64,000 bases of DNA from an uncultured Pseudoxanthomonas sp. GTDB taxonomy: Bacteria; Pseudomonadota; Gammaproteobacteria; Xanthomonadales; Xanthomonadaceae. The notes under the pieces are model-generated. The model saw only the letters and a program-made list of their open reading frames with translations. It ran no database searches and was not told the origin of the DNA. Positions within the stretch are counted from its first letter, which is position 1; each line of letters begins with the position of its first letter. Both the position numbers and the translations under genes were made by a program. Where the stretch lies: NCBI RefSeq assembly GCF_946886695.1, contig NZ_CAMPJD010000005.1:35893-99892 (forward strand), read 5' to 3'. Of the stretch, positions 7,794-16,475 are shown one piece after another.

Positions 7794-9839
7794 ATGTCGT
7801 ACAGCACACAACAGATCCGCAACGTGGCCCTGGCGGGCCACCCCGGCGCCGGCAAAACAACCTTGTTCGAAGCCCTGCTGCATGCCGGCGGCGCCCTCCA
7901 GGTGGCAGGCACCATCGAGCGCGGCACCACCGTGTCCGACCATGACCCGATCGAAAAGGCGCGCGGGCATTCCATCGACACCGCCATCGCCAGCACCGAT
8001 CACGGCGGCATGCACGTCAACCTGATCGACACACCCGGCTACCCGGAGTTCCGCGGGCCCGCCCTGTCGGCATTCTCCGCCGTGGAAACCGTATTGGTCG
8101 TGGTGGATGCCGATACCGGCATCGCGCACGGCACGCGCCGGTTGATGGAGCGCGCACGCGAACGCAACCTCTGCCGCGCCATCGTCATCAACAAGATCGA
8201 CCACGAAGGTGCCGACTGCGCCGGCGTGCTGGCCGCGTTGCGCGAGGAATTCGGCCCCGAACTGTTGCCGCTCAACCTGCCGGCGGACGGCGGCAAGGCC
8301 GTGATCGACTGCTATGGCCAGGCCCTGGGCGACTCCGATCTCGGTCCCGTCGCCGACTGGCACCAGAAGATCATCGACCAGGTCGTCGAGATCAACGAGA
8401 CGGTGATGGAGCACTACCTGGACCTGGGCGAAGGCGGACTATCGGGCGAGGAACTGCACGATGCCTTCGAGCAGTGCCTGCGCGAAGGACATCTGGTGCC
8501 GGTGTGCTTCGCCTCCGCGCGCACAGGCGTGGGCGTGAGGGAACTGCTGGACGTGGCCGAGCGCCTGTTTCCGAATCCGGCCGAAGCCAACCCGCCCCCG
8601 TTCGTGAAGCTCAACGGCACCGGCCCGCAACCCATCGAGGCCGTGCCCGATGCGCGCGCGCATGTCATCGCCGATGTCTTCAAGATCGTCAACGACCCGT
8701 TCGTCGGCAAGCTGGGCATCTTCCGCGTCTACCAGGGCACGCTGAAGAAGGACACCCAGTTGTTCGTCGACGACGGCAAGAAGCCGTTCAAGGTCGGGCA
8801 TCTGTTCAAGCTCAAGGGCAAGGATCACGTAGAAGTGGATCAGGCCATTCCCGGCGACATCGCCGCAGTGGCGAAAGTGGACGATCTGCACTTCGACGCC
8901 GTGCTGCACGACAGCCACGACGAGGACCACATCCAGCTGGCGCCGATCGATTTCCCCAGGCCGATGTTCGGCCTGGCCATCGAGGCCGCCAGCAAGGGCC
9001 AGGAGCAGAAGATGTCGGTGGCGCTGCAGAAACTGGCCGAGGAAGATCCCGCGTTCGTGGTCGAACACCAGCCTGAGTTGAACGAGACCGTCATCCGCGG
9101 CCTGTCCGACCTGCACCTGCGGGTGATGCTGGAACGCCTGAAGGAACGCCACGGCGTGGAAGTGAAGACGCGCCCACCGCGCATCGCCTACCGCGAGACG
9201 GTCAGCGCGAAGGCCGAAGGCCACCATCGCCATAAGAAGCAGACCGGCGGCGCCGGGCAGTTCGGCGAAGTCTTCCTGCGCATCGAACCCTTGCCGCGCG
9301 GCGGCGGCTTCGAGTTCGTGGACGAGGTCAAGGGCGGCACCATCCCCGGACAGTTCCTGCCGGCGGTTGAGAAGGGCGTACGCCAGGTGCTGGGCAGCGG
9401 CGCGCTGGCCGGCTATCCGCTGCAGGACATCCGGGTGATCGTCCACGATGGCAAGCACCACGCGGTGGACAGCAAGGAAGTCGCCTTCGTTGCCGCCGGC
9501 AAGAAGGCCTTCCTCGACGCCATCGCCAAGGCGCGGCCACAGGTACTGGAACCGGTGGTCGACCTGGAAGTCGCTGTACCCGAGGCACAGGTGGGCGACA
9601 TCACCGGTGGCCTGGCAGGCAAGCGGGCGCGCATCAACGGCACGGATGCGCTGCGCGGCGAGATCCTGGTGAAGGCGCAGGTGCCGCTGGCGGAACTGGA
9701 AGGGTACGCGGCCGAACTCAAATCGATGACCGCAGGACAGGGCCGCTACAGCCTGGATTTCAGCCACTACGAGCCCGTGCCGCCTAACGTGCAGCAGAAA
9801 CTGGTGGAGGCTTACAGGCCAAGGCACGAGGAAGAGTGA
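7794..9839 (+). CDS. Elongation factor G-like translational GTPase
   Basis: The 681-residue protein has the EF-G layout: P-loop GHPGAGKT at residues 15-22, DTPG at 79-82, NKID at 133-136, then domain II (FRVYQGTLKKDTQL), and domain IV/V sequence with HKKQTGGAGQFGEV and PLQDIRVIVHDG. It is shorter and more divergent than the canonical ribosomal-operon EF-G, and it stands alone without rpsL, rpsG or tuf, so it is better called an EF-G-like (EF-G II type) protein than the main translocase. It probably acts on the ribosome; exact role unknown. Confidence 0.86.
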   Translation: MSYSTQQIRNVALAGHPGAGKTTLFEALLHAGGALQVAGTIERGTTVSDHDPIEKARGHSIDTAIASTDHGGMHVNLIDTPGYPEFRGPALSAFSAVETVLVVVDADTGIAHGTRRLMERARERNLCRAIVINKIDHEGADCAGVLAALREEFGPELLPLNLPADGGKAVIDCYGQALGDSDLGPVADWHQKIIDQVVEINETVMEHYLDLGEGGLSGEELHDAFEQCLREGHLVPVCFASARTGVGVRELLDVAERLFPNPAEANPPPFVKLNGTGPQPIEAVPDARAHVIADVFKIVNDPFVGKLGIFRVYQGTLKKDTQLFVDDGKKPFKVGHLFKLKGKDHVEVDQAIPGDIAAVAKVDDLHFDAVLHDSHDEDHIQLAPIDFPRPMFGLAIEAASKGQEQKMSVALQKLAEEDPAFVVEHQPELNETVIRGLSDLHLRVMLERLKERHGVEVKTRPPRIAYRETVSAKAEGHHRHKKQTGGAGQFGEVFLRIEPLPRGGGFEFVDEVKGGTIPGQFLPAVEKGVRQVLGSGALAGYPLQDIRVIVHDGKHHAVDSKEVAFVAAGKKAFLDAIAKARPQVLEPVVDLEVAVPEAQVGDITGGLAGKRARINGTDALRGEILVKAQVPLAELEGYAAELKSMTAGQGRYSLDFSHYEPVPPNVQQKLVEAYRPRHEEE

Positions 9840-10101
9840 GTGTGCATTGCGGTGCGGTATCCGGTCGCCGCGGAACGCGACGGGTGCCGCTTCCGGTACA
9901 CGCAGGCGGGCTGGTTTGCTCCTCACATACGGCCATTTCCGACGTGCGGCGAGCGCCGAACCGAAGAAAATCGAAAAAAACCGAAGAAAAAGCCGTTTTG
10001 GGGCCTTCCTGCCCTTGGCGGCGCGATTCCTTTGCCCTACATTTCGCTTGCCGATGCGATCGGCCCGATTACCCAACCACTCGACAGTAGAGACAGGACA
10101 C

Positions 10102-10500
10102 ATGGCAAAGAGCACCAAGAAGGCCGCGCCGAAGAAGGCCGCCAAGAAAGCTGCACCGAAGGCCGCCGCCAAGCCGGCCGCGCCGAAGCCGATCAAGGAA
10201 GCGCTGAGCAAGTCGGGCCTCGTCGCCCACATCGCCGAAGCGACCGCCATCGCCGCCAAGGACGTCCGCGCCGTGCTGGCCTCGCTGGAAAGCGCCGTGC
10301 ACGCTTCCGTCAACAAGAAGGGCGCCGGCTCCTTCACCCTGCCGGGCCTGCTGAAGATCAGCGCCGTCAACGTGCCGGCCAAGCCGAAGCGCAAGGGCAT
10401 CAACCCGTTCACCAAGGAAGAGCAGTGGTTTGCTGCCAAGCCCGCCTCGGTGAAGGTCAAGGTCCGTCCGCTGAAGAAGCTGAAGGACGCCGCAGCCTGA
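10102..10500 (+). CDS. HU-family DNA-binding protein with Lys/Ala/Pro-rich N-terminal tail
   Basis: The 132-residue protein has an N-terminal tail (residues 2-31) made almost only of Lys, Ala and Pro in AAPKK/AAKPAAPK repeats, then an HU-type domain (about 32-125) with the loop element KGINPFTKEE in place of the HU GRNPxT sequence. The tail resembles eukaryotic histone H1 C-termini and should bind DNA non-specifically. ATG 10102 is the start; longer upstream readings run through non-coding sequence. A purine-rich block (about 9964-9994) lies in its 262-base leader. It ends at a strong terminator and is likely well expressed. Confidence 0.9.
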   Translation: MAKSTKKAAPKKAAKKAAPKAAAKPAAPKPIKEALSKSGLVAHIAEATAIAAKDVRAVLASLESAVHASVNKKGAGSFTLPGLLKISAVNVPAKPKRKGINPFTKEEQWFAAKPASVKVKVRPLKKLKDAAA

Positions 10501-10524
10501 TCGCTGCGCACCTCGTGTCACCAG

Positions 10525-10555
10525 AACGGGACGGCCATGCCGTCCCGTTTTTTTT
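10525..10555 (+). terminator. Rho-independent terminator after HU-like gene
   Basis: A perfect 11-bp stem (10525-10535 with 10539-10549, 3-base loop) is followed by an uninterrupted run of T residues to 10555. It begins 25 bases after the HU-like stop codon. Confidence 0.95.
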
Positions 10556-10706
10556 CGGCACATCATCTTGCCCGCACAGCATTCCCCCGGCGCGCATCAG
10601 TGCGATGCCCGCCCGCGCGTGCTTCGCCGAGCGGCGTGCCATCGGTCACCCTTGTGATCGCCCGGCCTCGCCCGCAACTCTGTTGCTGTCCTTCTTCCAA
10701 CCAGGT

Positions 10707-11357
10707 ATGCAACGCATGAAGATCCAGGGCTTCCTCGACCATCTGCTGAAATCCTCCCAGGGCGGCGGCAGCCTGCTCAACGCCGACTTCGGCAAGGGCG
10801 CGGTCACCGGCGGCGCGCTGGGCCTGTTGCTGGGCAAGAACAAGACCACGCGCAAGCTGGCGACCTATGGCGGCCTGGCGGCGATCGGCGTGATGGCGTA
10901 TCGCGCATACGGCGACTACAAGCAACAACAGGGTGGATTCGCCGCCGGTGCCGGTCCTCAGACCGTGGATCGCCTGCCCCCACCGCAGGCCGAACTGCAC
11001 AGCCAAGCCATCCTCAAAGCGCTGGTGGCCGCGGCGAAGGCGGATGGCCACATCGATGCGCGCGAACGCCAGGTGATCGAGGGCGAGTTCGCCCGCATCA
11101 GCAACGATGGCGAACTGCAGCGGTGGCTGCATGCGGAACTTGAGAAGCCACTGGACCCGGTCGAGGTGGCGCGTTCGGCCAGCACGCCGGAAATCGCCTC
11201 CGAAATGTATCTCGCCAGCCTGATGGTCGCCGACGATCAGAGCTTCATGGAACGCGCCTATCTGGATGAACTGGCTAAACAGCTGAAGCTCGACCCGTCA
11301 CTGAAGGCACAGCTCGAACGCCAGCTCTCGCAGCCGCAGCCGCCCGCGCTGCCCTGA
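10707..11357 (+). CDS. TerB-like / DUF533 family protein
   Basis: The 216-residue protein opens MQRMKIQGFLDHLL, has a Gly-rich hydrophobic segment (GKGAVTGGALGLLLGK, then YGGLAAIGVMAYRAYG) and a C-terminal TerB-like helical domain (ILKALVAAAKADGHIDARE, then MVADDQSFMERAYLDEL). This is the layout of DUF533 proteins such as YebE, inner-membrane associated and of unknown function. ATG 10707 or ATG 10716 could start it. The M23 peptidase gene follows after 8 bases, so they are probably co-transcribed. Confidence 0.82.
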   Translation: MQRMKIQGFLDHLLKSSQGGGSLLNADFGKGAVTGGALGLLLGKNKTTRKLATYGGLAAIGVMAYRAYGDYKQQQGGFAAGAGPQTVDRLPPPQAELHSQAILKALVAAAKADGHIDARERQVIEGEFARISNDGELQRWLHAELEKPLDPVEVARSASTPEIASEMYLASLMVADDQSFMERAYLDELAKQLKLDPSLKAQLERQLSQPQPPALP

Positions 11358-11365
11358 CCGGCGCC

Positions 11366-11935
11366 ATGCGACCCGCCGCGCGCCGTTTTCGACGCCTTGC
11401 ATGGTCGCTGCTGTGGCTGGTGGCGCTGGCCGTGCTGCTCGCCTGGGCGTGGGGCCGGCCGTTCATGGCGTCGGCGCGCATGCTGTGGGACGTTTCGCGT
11501 GCAACGCCGCCGAGCGGACTCCCGGTGCCCGTGCGGGGCGTACCTGCCCGGCAGATCGCGGACACGTTCGGCGCCCCGCGCGGAAGCGACCGCACCCACC
11601 AGGGCGTGGACATCTTCGCCAAGCGTGGCACACCCGTCGTCAGCGCCACGCGCGGCGTGGTGGTGTCGGTGCGCGACGGCGGACTCGGCGGAAAGCAGGT
11701 CTGGGTGCTCGGCCCCGGCCGCGAACGCCACTACTACGCCCACCTGGACGACTGGGCCGACGATCTGTCCACCGGACACGTCGTCCAGCCCGGCGATGTG
11801 CTGGGTTATGTCGGCACCACCGGCAACGCGCAGGGCACGCCGCCGCACCTGCACTACGGCATCTATGGCGAACAGGGCGCCTACGACCCACTGCCGCTGT
11901 TCAAAGCCTCCGTGGACACGCCCCGCATTGACTGA
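11366..11935 (+). CDS. Membrane-anchored M23 family peptidase
   Basis: The 189-residue protein has an N-terminal membrane anchor (SLLWLVALAVLLAWAWG) and a LytM/M23 domain. The zinc ligands are visible as HQGVD (HxxxD) and HLHYG (HxH). Family members cleave peptide crosslinks in peptidoglycan in the periplasm. It follows the TerB-like gene by 8 bases. All motif residues are present, so an active endopeptidase is expected. Confidence 0.88.
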   Translation: MRPAARRFRRLAWSLLWLVALAVLLAWAWGRPFMASARMLWDVSRATPPSGLPVPVRGVPARQIADTFGAPRGSDRTHQGVDIFAKRGTPVVSATRGVVVSVRDGGLGGKQVWVLGPGRERHYYAHLDDWADDLSTGHVVQPGDVLGYVGTTGNAQGTPPHLHYGIYGEQGAYDPLPLFKASVDTPRID

Positions 11936-12041
11936 ACGACGCCGTCCGGCAGAACAGTCCATCGCGACAGCAGCCCTCGTTCCACTGCACGCACAGGCCT
12001 ATCTTGGCTTTGGTCCCCACCGCGCTCCTGCGCCTGCCGCC

Positions 12042-12353
12042 ATGCCCAACAACACCCACCGCTATCGCATCACCGTCACGCCCATCGAGGACGATGGCCT
12101 GCAATGCAACGGCCGTTGCACCATCGAGTTCGAACACGCCTGCCACGACGACTGGATGCGCATCCTGGAAAAGCTCCAGCGCCAGCGCGGCCTCAGCGGC
12201 GACGAGCGCGCCGCGCTGGTCGTCGGCACCAAGCTGCTCAGCGGCCTGATGCTGGATCATCGCAAGGACGCCGACGACCTGTTCGCGCCATTGCGCCCGC
12301 ACATGGGCGAATTCATCGCATCGCTGAAGGAACGCGGTCGCGACGCAGGCTGA
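12042..12353 (+). CDS. DUF3861 family protein
   Basis: This 103-residue soluble protein opens MPNNTHRYRITVTPIEDDG and is rich in charged residues, with no signal or membrane segment. It matches the DUF3861 pattern (HRYRITVTP, then FEHACHDDW). Function unknown. It ends one base before the start of the Cdd1-like gene, so the two are likely translated from one mRNA. Confidence 0.72.
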   Translation: MPNNTHRYRITVTPIEDDGLQCNGRCTIEFEHACHDDWMRILEKLQRQRGLSGDERAALVVGTKLLSGLMLDHRKDADDLFAPLRPHMGEFIASLKERGRDAG

Positions 12354-12354
12354 C

Positions 12355-12684
12355 ATGCCGCCCATCCCGCGCCAGCCTGCGTCGAGGAAAGCACGCCATG
12401 CCGACGACGCGCGGGTACTCGAGGACATCCCCAACATCGGGCCGTCCATCGCCGCCGACCTGCGCGGCATCGGCATCGCCCGACCGCAGGAGCTTGTCGG
12501 CCAGGATCCCTTCGCACTCTACCGACGCGTAAACGAAACCACCGGCCAGCGTCACGATCCCTGCCTCTGCGACTGCTTCATCGCCGCCGTGCGATTCATG
12601 GAAGGCAGCGGACCGGTGCCGTGGTGGCACTACACGGCCGAACGCAAGCAACGACTCCAGCAGGATCCCGCGCTCGCCGGTTAG
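12355..12684 (+). CDS. Cdd1-like (pathogenicity locus) helix-hairpin-helix protein
   Basis: The 109-residue protein contains a helix-hairpin-helix-like segment (LEDIPNIGPSIAADLRGIGI) and the Cdd1-family region with HDPCLCDCFIAAV and WWHYTAERK. Family members are called mitomycin-resistance-like or pathogenicity locus proteins on weak grounds; the HhH element suggests DNA or protein contact. The closely spaced Cys residues in DPCLCDC could bind metal, which is inference. Confidence 0.75.
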   Translation: MPPIPRQPASRKARHADDARVLEDIPNIGPSIAADLRGIGIARPQELVGQDPFALYRRVNETTGQRHDPCLCDCFIAAVRFMEGSGPVPWWHYTAERKQRLQQDPALAG

Positions 12685-12737
12685 CCTTCGGACAGGCGGC
12701 GCCGGCTAAGGTGCGGCGACCCGTCACGGAGCTTCCC

Positions 12738-13307
12738 ATGCGTACCCGCCGCCGCTTCCTGGTCGCCGCCCTCGCCGGTACCACCGCGCTTGCCCTCGCC
12801 GGCTGCGAGACTCTCAACACGGTCACCGGCCTGTTGGGCAACCAGATCAATTTCACCCAGCCGCAGCTGCAGCGCTACCTCAACCACAGCTTCCCGCGCG
12901 AATTCGACAAGCTGGGCGGGCTGGTATCGGCCACGCTCACCAATCCGCGCCTCAGCATTCCGTCGGGCGATGATCGCCTGCGTCTGGATTTCGACATCGG
13001 GGTGAGCGCACTGGGCGCACGCGATGTCAGCCGCGGCCATTTCGCGCTGGCCAGCCGCCTGCGCTACGACCCAGCCACCCAGGGCCTGCATCTGGACAAC
13101 CCTGAAATCCTGTCGGTCGACGTGCCGGGCTCCGGCTCGCTGATGTCCGGCGGCACGCGCCAGCTGGTCAACACGGTGCTGGCCGAGTACGCCCGCTCCG
13201 AACCGGTATACCGGATCGACAGCGACACCTTGCGGCGCCTGCCGGCCAGCAAGCGGATCGGCAGCACGCTGATCGAAGACGGCCGCGTGGTCATCCACCT
13301 GCAATAA
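12738..13307 (+). CDS. DUF1439 family lipoprotein (copy 1)
   Basis: The 189-residue protein has an Arg-rich n-region and lipobox (LALAGC), so it is a predicted lipoprotein. The mature part, with FTQPQLQRYLNHSFPRE, LTNPRLSIPSGDDRLRL and a C-terminal IGSTLIEDGRVVIHL, fits DUF1439 (YceB-like), a periplasmic family in the lipid-binding SMP-like fold group. ATG 12738 is used because it begins the signal peptide. It is followed after 9 bases by a paralogue. Confidence 0.8.
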   Translation: MRTRRRFLVAALAGTTALALAGCETLNTVTGLLGNQINFTQPQLQRYLNHSFPREFDKLGGLVSATLTNPRLSIPSGDDRLRLDFDIGVSALGARDVSRGHFALASRLRYDPATQGLHLDNPEILSVDVPGSGSLMSGGTRQLVNTVLAEYARSEPVYRIDSDTLRRLPASKRIGSTLIEDGRVVIHLQ

Positions 13308-13316
13308 GGGACTGCA

Positions 13317-13874
13317 ATGAAGAACCTGCTCTTGCGCGTCGCGCCGCTCGCCCTGCTCGCCCTGTCCGCCTTCGCCATGGCCGATACCGGCAATGTGCTG
13401 CGCTTCAATGCCGCCCAGCTGCAAACGGCGGCGCGCGCCGGTTTCCCGATGGAACAGTCGCTGCTGGAAGGCTTCGCATCGCTCACGCTGAGCGATCCGG
13501 ATGTGCGCATTCCCTCGCCCGGTGAACGGCTGACGCTGCAGATGGACTACGACATCGCGCTGGCCACGGGCGAACGCCTGGAGAACGGCAACGTGGTGGT
13601 CAGCAGCGGACTGCGCTACGACCCAGACACCCGCGGCCTGCACCTGGTGGATCCGCGGATCGAACACCTGGGCACCGGCGCCGCCGGTCGCGGCCTGCCC
13701 GGCGGGTCGCGCGAGGTCCTGCAGGAGCTAATCGGCGAGTACGCCCGCACCCGGCCGCTCTACACCCTCACCGAAGAGGATCTGGCCCAGGCACCCGGCG
13801 CGTTGGGCGCTGACTCGCTGCGGATCAACGACGGCCACGTGGAGTTGCGGTTGGTGCCCGCGGCGACGCCGTGA
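13317..13874 (+). CDS. DUF1439-related periplasmic protein (copy 2)
   Basis: The 185-residue protein has a signal peptide (LALSAFAMA) without a lipobox Cys. It parallels copy 1 through FNAAQLQTAARAGFPME, LSDPDVRIPSPGERLTLQMD, SGLRYDPDTRGLHLVDP and a closing INDGHVELRL. The tandem pair therefore gives one lipid-anchored and one soluble version, presumably by duplication. Function unknown. Confidence 0.75.
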   Translation: MKNLLLRVAPLALLALSAFAMADTGNVLRFNAAQLQTAARAGFPMEQSLLEGFASLTLSDPDVRIPSPGERLTLQMDYDIALATGERLENGNVVVSSGLRYDPDTRGLHLVDPRIEHLGTGAAGRGLPGGSREVLQELIGEYARTRPLYTLTEEDLAQAPGALGADSLRINDGHVELRLVPAATP

Positions 13875-14151
13875 CGTCCGCCTGACGTAGGTCCGCAGGT
13901 TCCGGAGACTCGCCTGCGAACCCTCGAAGCTTGCGCGCGACCTTCTGAGTCCCATCCGCAAGCAGCAGACACTTGCGTGCAAGGCGCCGATACCGAGCCA
14001 TGAGTCGCGAAGACGCGCGCGCCAGCTGCCGGAACCCGGGCGCAAGGCCGCGCCTGCCCAAACGCGAGTATCGGGAACCTTGCGCGCAAGGTTCCCGATA
14101 CTCGCCGCCCGGAATCCAGGCCTTGCGCGTCACCTGAAGGCGGCGACACCC
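13875..14151. repeat. Gene-free 277-base spacer with a 42-base perfect palindrome and degenerate repeats
   Basis: The spacer separates convergent genes. Positions 14064-14105 form a perfect 42-base palindrome centred on TTGCGCGCAA. Diverged forms of the same motif recur: CTTGCGTGCAAGG near 13973, GCTTGCGCGCGACC near 13930, and AGGTTCCGGAGACTCGCC near 13890, which resembles the right palindrome arm AGGTTCCCGATACTCGCC. Minus-strand open frames across it have no family character. It could act as a bidirectional terminator or be a repeat-derived array. Confidence 0.8.
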
Positions 14152-16362
14152 TCAGATCTCGAAGCGGTAACTGAGCTTCACCACCAACTGCTCGTCGTCG
14201 CGCAGGCGGAAGCTGTCCTGCAGCAGGTCCTCCACCCCTTCGGTGCCGGTGCGCTGCTCGTAGCCACCGCGGGCATAGACCACGTACAGGTACGACAGCG
14301 GCGCCAGCTCGTAGCGGTAGCGCACCTGGAACCCCAGGTTGCGCACGCTGAAGTCCTCCACCGTGTCGGTCGCCGCCAGCGCGTAGCCCTGCGGATCGAA
14401 GCGCCAGGCGTCCTGCACGCGGGCGTCCAGCGCGATGGCCTGCATCTTCACCCGCAGTTCGTGGCGGTCATCCACCACCCAGTCCAGGCCGGCGCTGAGA
14501 TCGAACTGCCGTCGCTTGAAGCCGCCCACCAGATCCTCGCGTTGCCATACCAGCCAGTCGGGGGTGTACAGCGCATAGCCGCCGGAGTAGATGCTGAAGG
14601 CATCACTGATGAAGTAGGTGGCGGTGTATCCGGCGCCCGCGCCCAGCTTGCGGTTGCCGGCCAGGCCGCCGGTGAAGGTTTCCAGCTCCGTCTCGTGCGC
14701 CCAGTCGCCCTTGCGCGGCCGCTCGTACTCGAAGTATGTGTTGAAATTCGCCGGCAGCCGCACCACGCCGTTGCCACGCAGCAGCAAGTCGCTCAGGCCC
14801 GCGCTGTTGACGTTGATCTGGGCGTATTCGTAACTGCCGTTGCGCAACTGGCCCTCGCGGCTCATCCGGAACTGGTCGTTGAGTTTGTCGCCGTGGTTGT
14901 TGTGGCTGCTGCTCACCCGCCAGCGCCAGTCCTTGGAGGAGTAACGCGAGGCATCCGGCAGACCGGTGAACCGCTTGCGGACTTCCCAATGCAGGTAGTT
15001 GGTGCTGTTGCGGGAGAGATAGCCGAAGTCGTTGATCTGCAGGTCGTTGCCGAAGTGCATGGCGATCCACTGCTGGCGCCAGCCATCCTCCATTTCGTAG
15101 TCGGCCCACACCGTCGCACCCAGGTCCTGCGTGCGATCCCCGGCCTGATCGATGCGGCTGCCCAGCAGACGGCTGCGGATGTTCCAGCGCGCCGTCGGCC
15201 GCCAGTTGTGGTCCACGCCCAGCACGGTGGCCTCGCGGTCGGTGGCGTCCTGCTCCACGCGGGTCAGCATCGCGCCGAGGTTCTGCTTGTCGAAATCGCG
15301 CACCACGCGCAGCGCATGGAAGCTCCTTCCGTACTCGCCATCCTCGTCGGCCGAGAACAGGCCGTAGTTCGCCTTGCCCAGGCTGCCGTTCAATTTGAGC
15401 GCCGCGGTGATGTCGCCCGTGCTGCCCACGCGACGCGTGTACAGCTGCTGGCTGTCGTCCGACGGCGTGGTCAGCTCGAAGATGCCCTGGTTCTCGGTGA
15501 AGAACGGCCGCTTGTCGCTGATGAAGGTCTCGGTGGCGCTGAAATTCACCACCAGGTCGTCCGCCTCCACCTGGCCGAAGTCCGGGTTCACCGTGGCGGT
15601 GAGCTGGAAGCGCCCGTTGGGCTTCCAGAACACGTCCGCACCGCCGTTGAAGTCGTTGCGCCGGCCCACGTTGTCGTACAGGCCCGACACATACGGCGTC
15701 AGCGCCAGCAGCGACTGGTCGTAACGCGGCACGGTGACGGACGCGAAATCGGACATGAAGCGCGGGCGCTCGAAGCTGGCGCTCGGCCAGGCCATGCGCT
15801 CGCCGGTCACGCCGATCACGCGCGCCAGGAACACTTTCAGCGTGCGCTGTCCGTCGATGCCATCGCGCATCGGCGCGGTATGCCACGGGATCAGCAGTTC
15901 GACGCTCCAGCCCTGCTCGTCTTCGTCCACGGCATGCCGCCACTGGCCGTCCCAGTCGCTGTTGAACTGGTTTTCGTTGGTGATGACCTCGTCGGCAATG
16001 CCACCGGTGGAGCTGACGGTGAACGCATAGCCGGTGCGCCCATCCCCATCGAAATCGATGAACGCGTTGACGCGGTCGACCTGTTCGTCGAAATCGCGCT
16101 GCACCCTCTGCCGCGTGCGTGGCACGCCGGCAGGGTGCGCGTTGCGGAATGCGATGGCCAGGCCGTCCGGCGTGGCCAGTATCCAGGCCTCGGTGGGCAA
16201 CGAACCCGGCTCGCCCGTCAGCGGTTGGGTCTTGCGGAAGTCGGTGACATGGTGCGCGCCCTGCCATTCGGCAGGGTCGACGCGCCCATCGATCTCGACG
16301 GCATGGACGAAGGCACAGGGCAGGGCCAGGGCAAGCAGGCCGATCAGTCGTGGCAGGGTCAT
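14152..16362 (-). CDS. DUF5916 family exported protein with N-terminal CBM9-like domain
   Basis: The 736-residue protein starts with a signal peptide (MTLPRLIGLLALALPCAFVHA) and a CBM9-like domain (EIDGRVDPAEWQGA, then FIDFDGDGRTGYAFTVS, then WSVELLIPW). The long remainder (FNGGADVFWKPNGRFQLT, FGQVEADDLVVNFSATETF, repeated aromatic beta-strand pattern, closing KLSYRFEI) fits DUF5916 and suggests an outer-membrane beta-barrel-like region. A frame ten codons longer exists, but the signal peptide fixes ATG at 16362. Function unknown; substrate binding at the cell surface is inferred. Confidence 0.82.
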   Translation of the reverse strand: MTLPRLIGLLALALPCAFVHAVEIDGRVDPAEWQGAHHVTDFRKTQPLTGEPGSLPTEAWILATPDGLAIAFRNAHPAGVPRTRQRVQRDFDEQVDRVNAFIDFDGDGRTGYAFTVSSTGGIADEVITNENQFNSDWDGQWRHAVDEDEQGWSVELLIPWHTAPMRDGIDGQRTLKVFLARVIGVTGERMAWPSASFERPRFMSDFASVTVPRYDQSLLALTPYVSGLYDNVGRRNDFNGGADVFWKPNGRFQLTATVNPDFGQVEADDLVVNFSATETFISDKRPFFTENQGIFELTTPSDDSQQLYTRRVGSTGDITAALKLNGSLGKANYGLFSADEDGEYGRSFHALRVVRDFDKQNLGAMLTRVEQDATDREATVLGVDHNWRPTARWNIRSRLLGSRIDQAGDRTQDLGATVWADYEMEDGWRQQWIAMHFGNDLQINDFGYLSRNSTNYLHWEVRKRFTGLPDASRYSSKDWRWRVSSSHNNHGDKLNDQFRMSREGQLRNGSYEYAQINVNSAGLSDLLLRGNGVVRLPANFNTYFEYERPRKGDWAHETELETFTGGLAGNRKLGAGAGYTATYFISDAFSIYSGGYALYTPDWLVWQREDLVGGFKRRQFDLSAGLDWVVDDRHELRVKMQAIALDARVQDAWRFDPQGYALAATDTVEDFSVRNLGFQVRYRYELAPLSYLYVVYARGGYEQRTGTEGVEDLLQDSFRLRDDEQLVVKLSYRFEI

Positions 16363-16475
16363 GGAGGCTGGGTGGTGGTCCGGTGCGCGCACGTTAGCGG
16401 CGGGACACGCGCGCTACACCTGCCTTCGGTCATTTCAACCGTTCGGCCTTCCGCGGCATCCGTGCCTGATGGGGA

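Noticed and set aside
8439..10511. Minus-strand open frame of 690 codons opposite the EF-G-like and HU-like genes
   Set aside because: It is a shadow of two confident plus-strand genes and crosses their terminator and spacer without its own start context.
9840..11357. One long plus-strand frame joining the HU-like region and the TerB-like gene
   Set aside because: Its first half passes through the HU-like gene in another frame and through a rho-independent terminator. Only the part from 10707 has family character.
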